In this document: positions 5,536-5,921 of the stretch, in pieces | How positions within the stretch are numbered: the stretch's first letter is position 1 | How the letters are laid out: each line of letters opens with the position of its first letter | Assembly (NCBI RefSeq): GCF_000966975.1 | Contig: NZ_JZWV01000144.1 | Span: 1-5,921, forward strand | From: Streptomyces katrae | Lineage (GTDB): Bacteria > Actinomycetota > Actinomycetes > Streptomycetales > Streptomycetaceae | DNA length: 5,921 nt | Direction: 5' to 3' | Translations under genes and position numbers: made by a program | Notes under the pieces: model-generated | Database searches by the model: none | The model's input: only the letters and a program-made list of their open reading frames with translations | Told to the model about the DNA's origin: nothing

Positions 5536-5921
5536 TCAGGGCGCCTCGAAAGCGAACCGGAGCGAGCGGACACGGTTGTCGAAGTTGGACCCCGCCAGAT
5601 CGGGCAGCCCTACCGCCCTCAGCCCCACCGGCCGGGTCAGCAGCTCGCGGAACAGGGCCTTCATCTCCACCCGGGCCAGATGCGCGCCCAGGCAGAAGTG
5701 CGGACCGCCGCCACCGAAGCCCAGATGCGGATTGGGCGAGCGGGTGATGTCGAAGACGTCCGGGTCCGGGAAGACCGCCTCGTCACGGTTGGCGGACGCG
5801 TAGTACAGCACCACCTTGTCCCCCGGGGCGAACACGTGCCCGTGCAGGGTGTGTTCCGCTGCGACGGTCCGGCGGAACTGGATGATCGGCGTCGAATGCC
5901 GGATCATCTCGTCCACCGCCC
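5536..5921 (-). CDS. Cytochrome P450, C-terminal part
   Basis: The window cuts this gene at its 5' side; about 128 C-terminal codons remain, read from 5921 to the stop at 5536-5538. The heme loop FGGGGPHFCLGAHLAR is complete, with the axial cysteine encoded at 5692-5694. Upstream of it are EMIRHSTPIIQFRRT (substrate-contact strand after the K helix) and a GDKVVLYYASANRDEAVF block typical of soluble bacterial P450s. The ExxR motif and oxygen-binding I helix are outside the window. The enzyme hydroxylates a small molecule with electrons from a ferredoxin partner. The HFRRT-like strand, GGGGPHFCLGAHLAR loop and SNFDNRVRSLRF ending recall the CYP124/CYP125/CYP142 group that oxidises lipid or steroid side chains, but this is only a resemblance. 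No ferredoxin gene is in the window. Confidence 0.95.
   Translation of the reverse strand, partial: AVDEMIRHSTPIIQFRRTVAAEHTLHGHVFAPGDKVVLYYASANRDEAVFPDPDVFDITRSPNPHLGFGGGGPHFCLGAHLARVEMKALFRELLTRPVGLRAVGLPDLAGSNFDNRVRSLRFAFEAP

Overview
The window is very GC-rich, and its genes end almost every codon in G or C, use GTG starts freely, and belong to families typical of Streptomyces or a close relative (Kitasatospora-like). The evidence is a PAS-GAF-SpoIIE-HATPase phosphatase, DUF5949-like and DUF6299-like proteins, an alanine-rich lipoprotein, and a P450 with an FGGGGPHFCLG heme loop. No RNA gene, CRISPR array, transposase or phage gene was seen. Family names come from recognising motifs, not from a database search.

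Left block (1-3322, + strand): the 3' part of an FAD/NAD(P)-dependent oxidoreductase, then a 166-aa Gly/Gln/Tyr/Asn-rich protein built on 30-bp tandem repeats, then a 695-aa multidomain phosphatase/kinase. The gaps are 23 bp and 14 bp, so all three could be co-transcribed. The last two look like a translationally linked pair. The phosphatase is a partner-switching type regulator: PAS and GAF domains sense, the SpoIIE PP2C domain dephosphorylates an anti-anti-sigma protein, and the GHKL domain resembles an anti-sigma kinase. No STAS partner or sigma factor lies in the window.

Middle block (3323-4912): a 112-bp gap with a perfect 18-bp palindrome; a 58-aa single-span protein gene (3435-3611, +); a convergent secreted protein (3648-4088, -, DUF6299-like); and, across a 212-bp divergent spacer, a lipoprotein with a DUF4352-like domain (4301-4912, +). 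All three products are predicted to be membrane-inserted or exported. The two convergent genes share an inverted repeat that contains the last codon and stop of each.

Right block (4913-5921): a terminator-like hairpin, then a 164-aa cytosolic DUF5949-like protein that probably starts from a leaderless promoter. A strong pair of GC hairpins follows, and then the C-terminal part of a cytochrome P450 on the - strand, cut by the window edge.

The most noteworthy items are the tandem-repeat protein joined to the phosphatase, the small two-cysteine membrane protein, the 18-bp palindrome, and the symmetric terminator embedded in two stop codons. Nothing here proves a new system. The repeat-protein/phosphatase pair is the best candidate for one.
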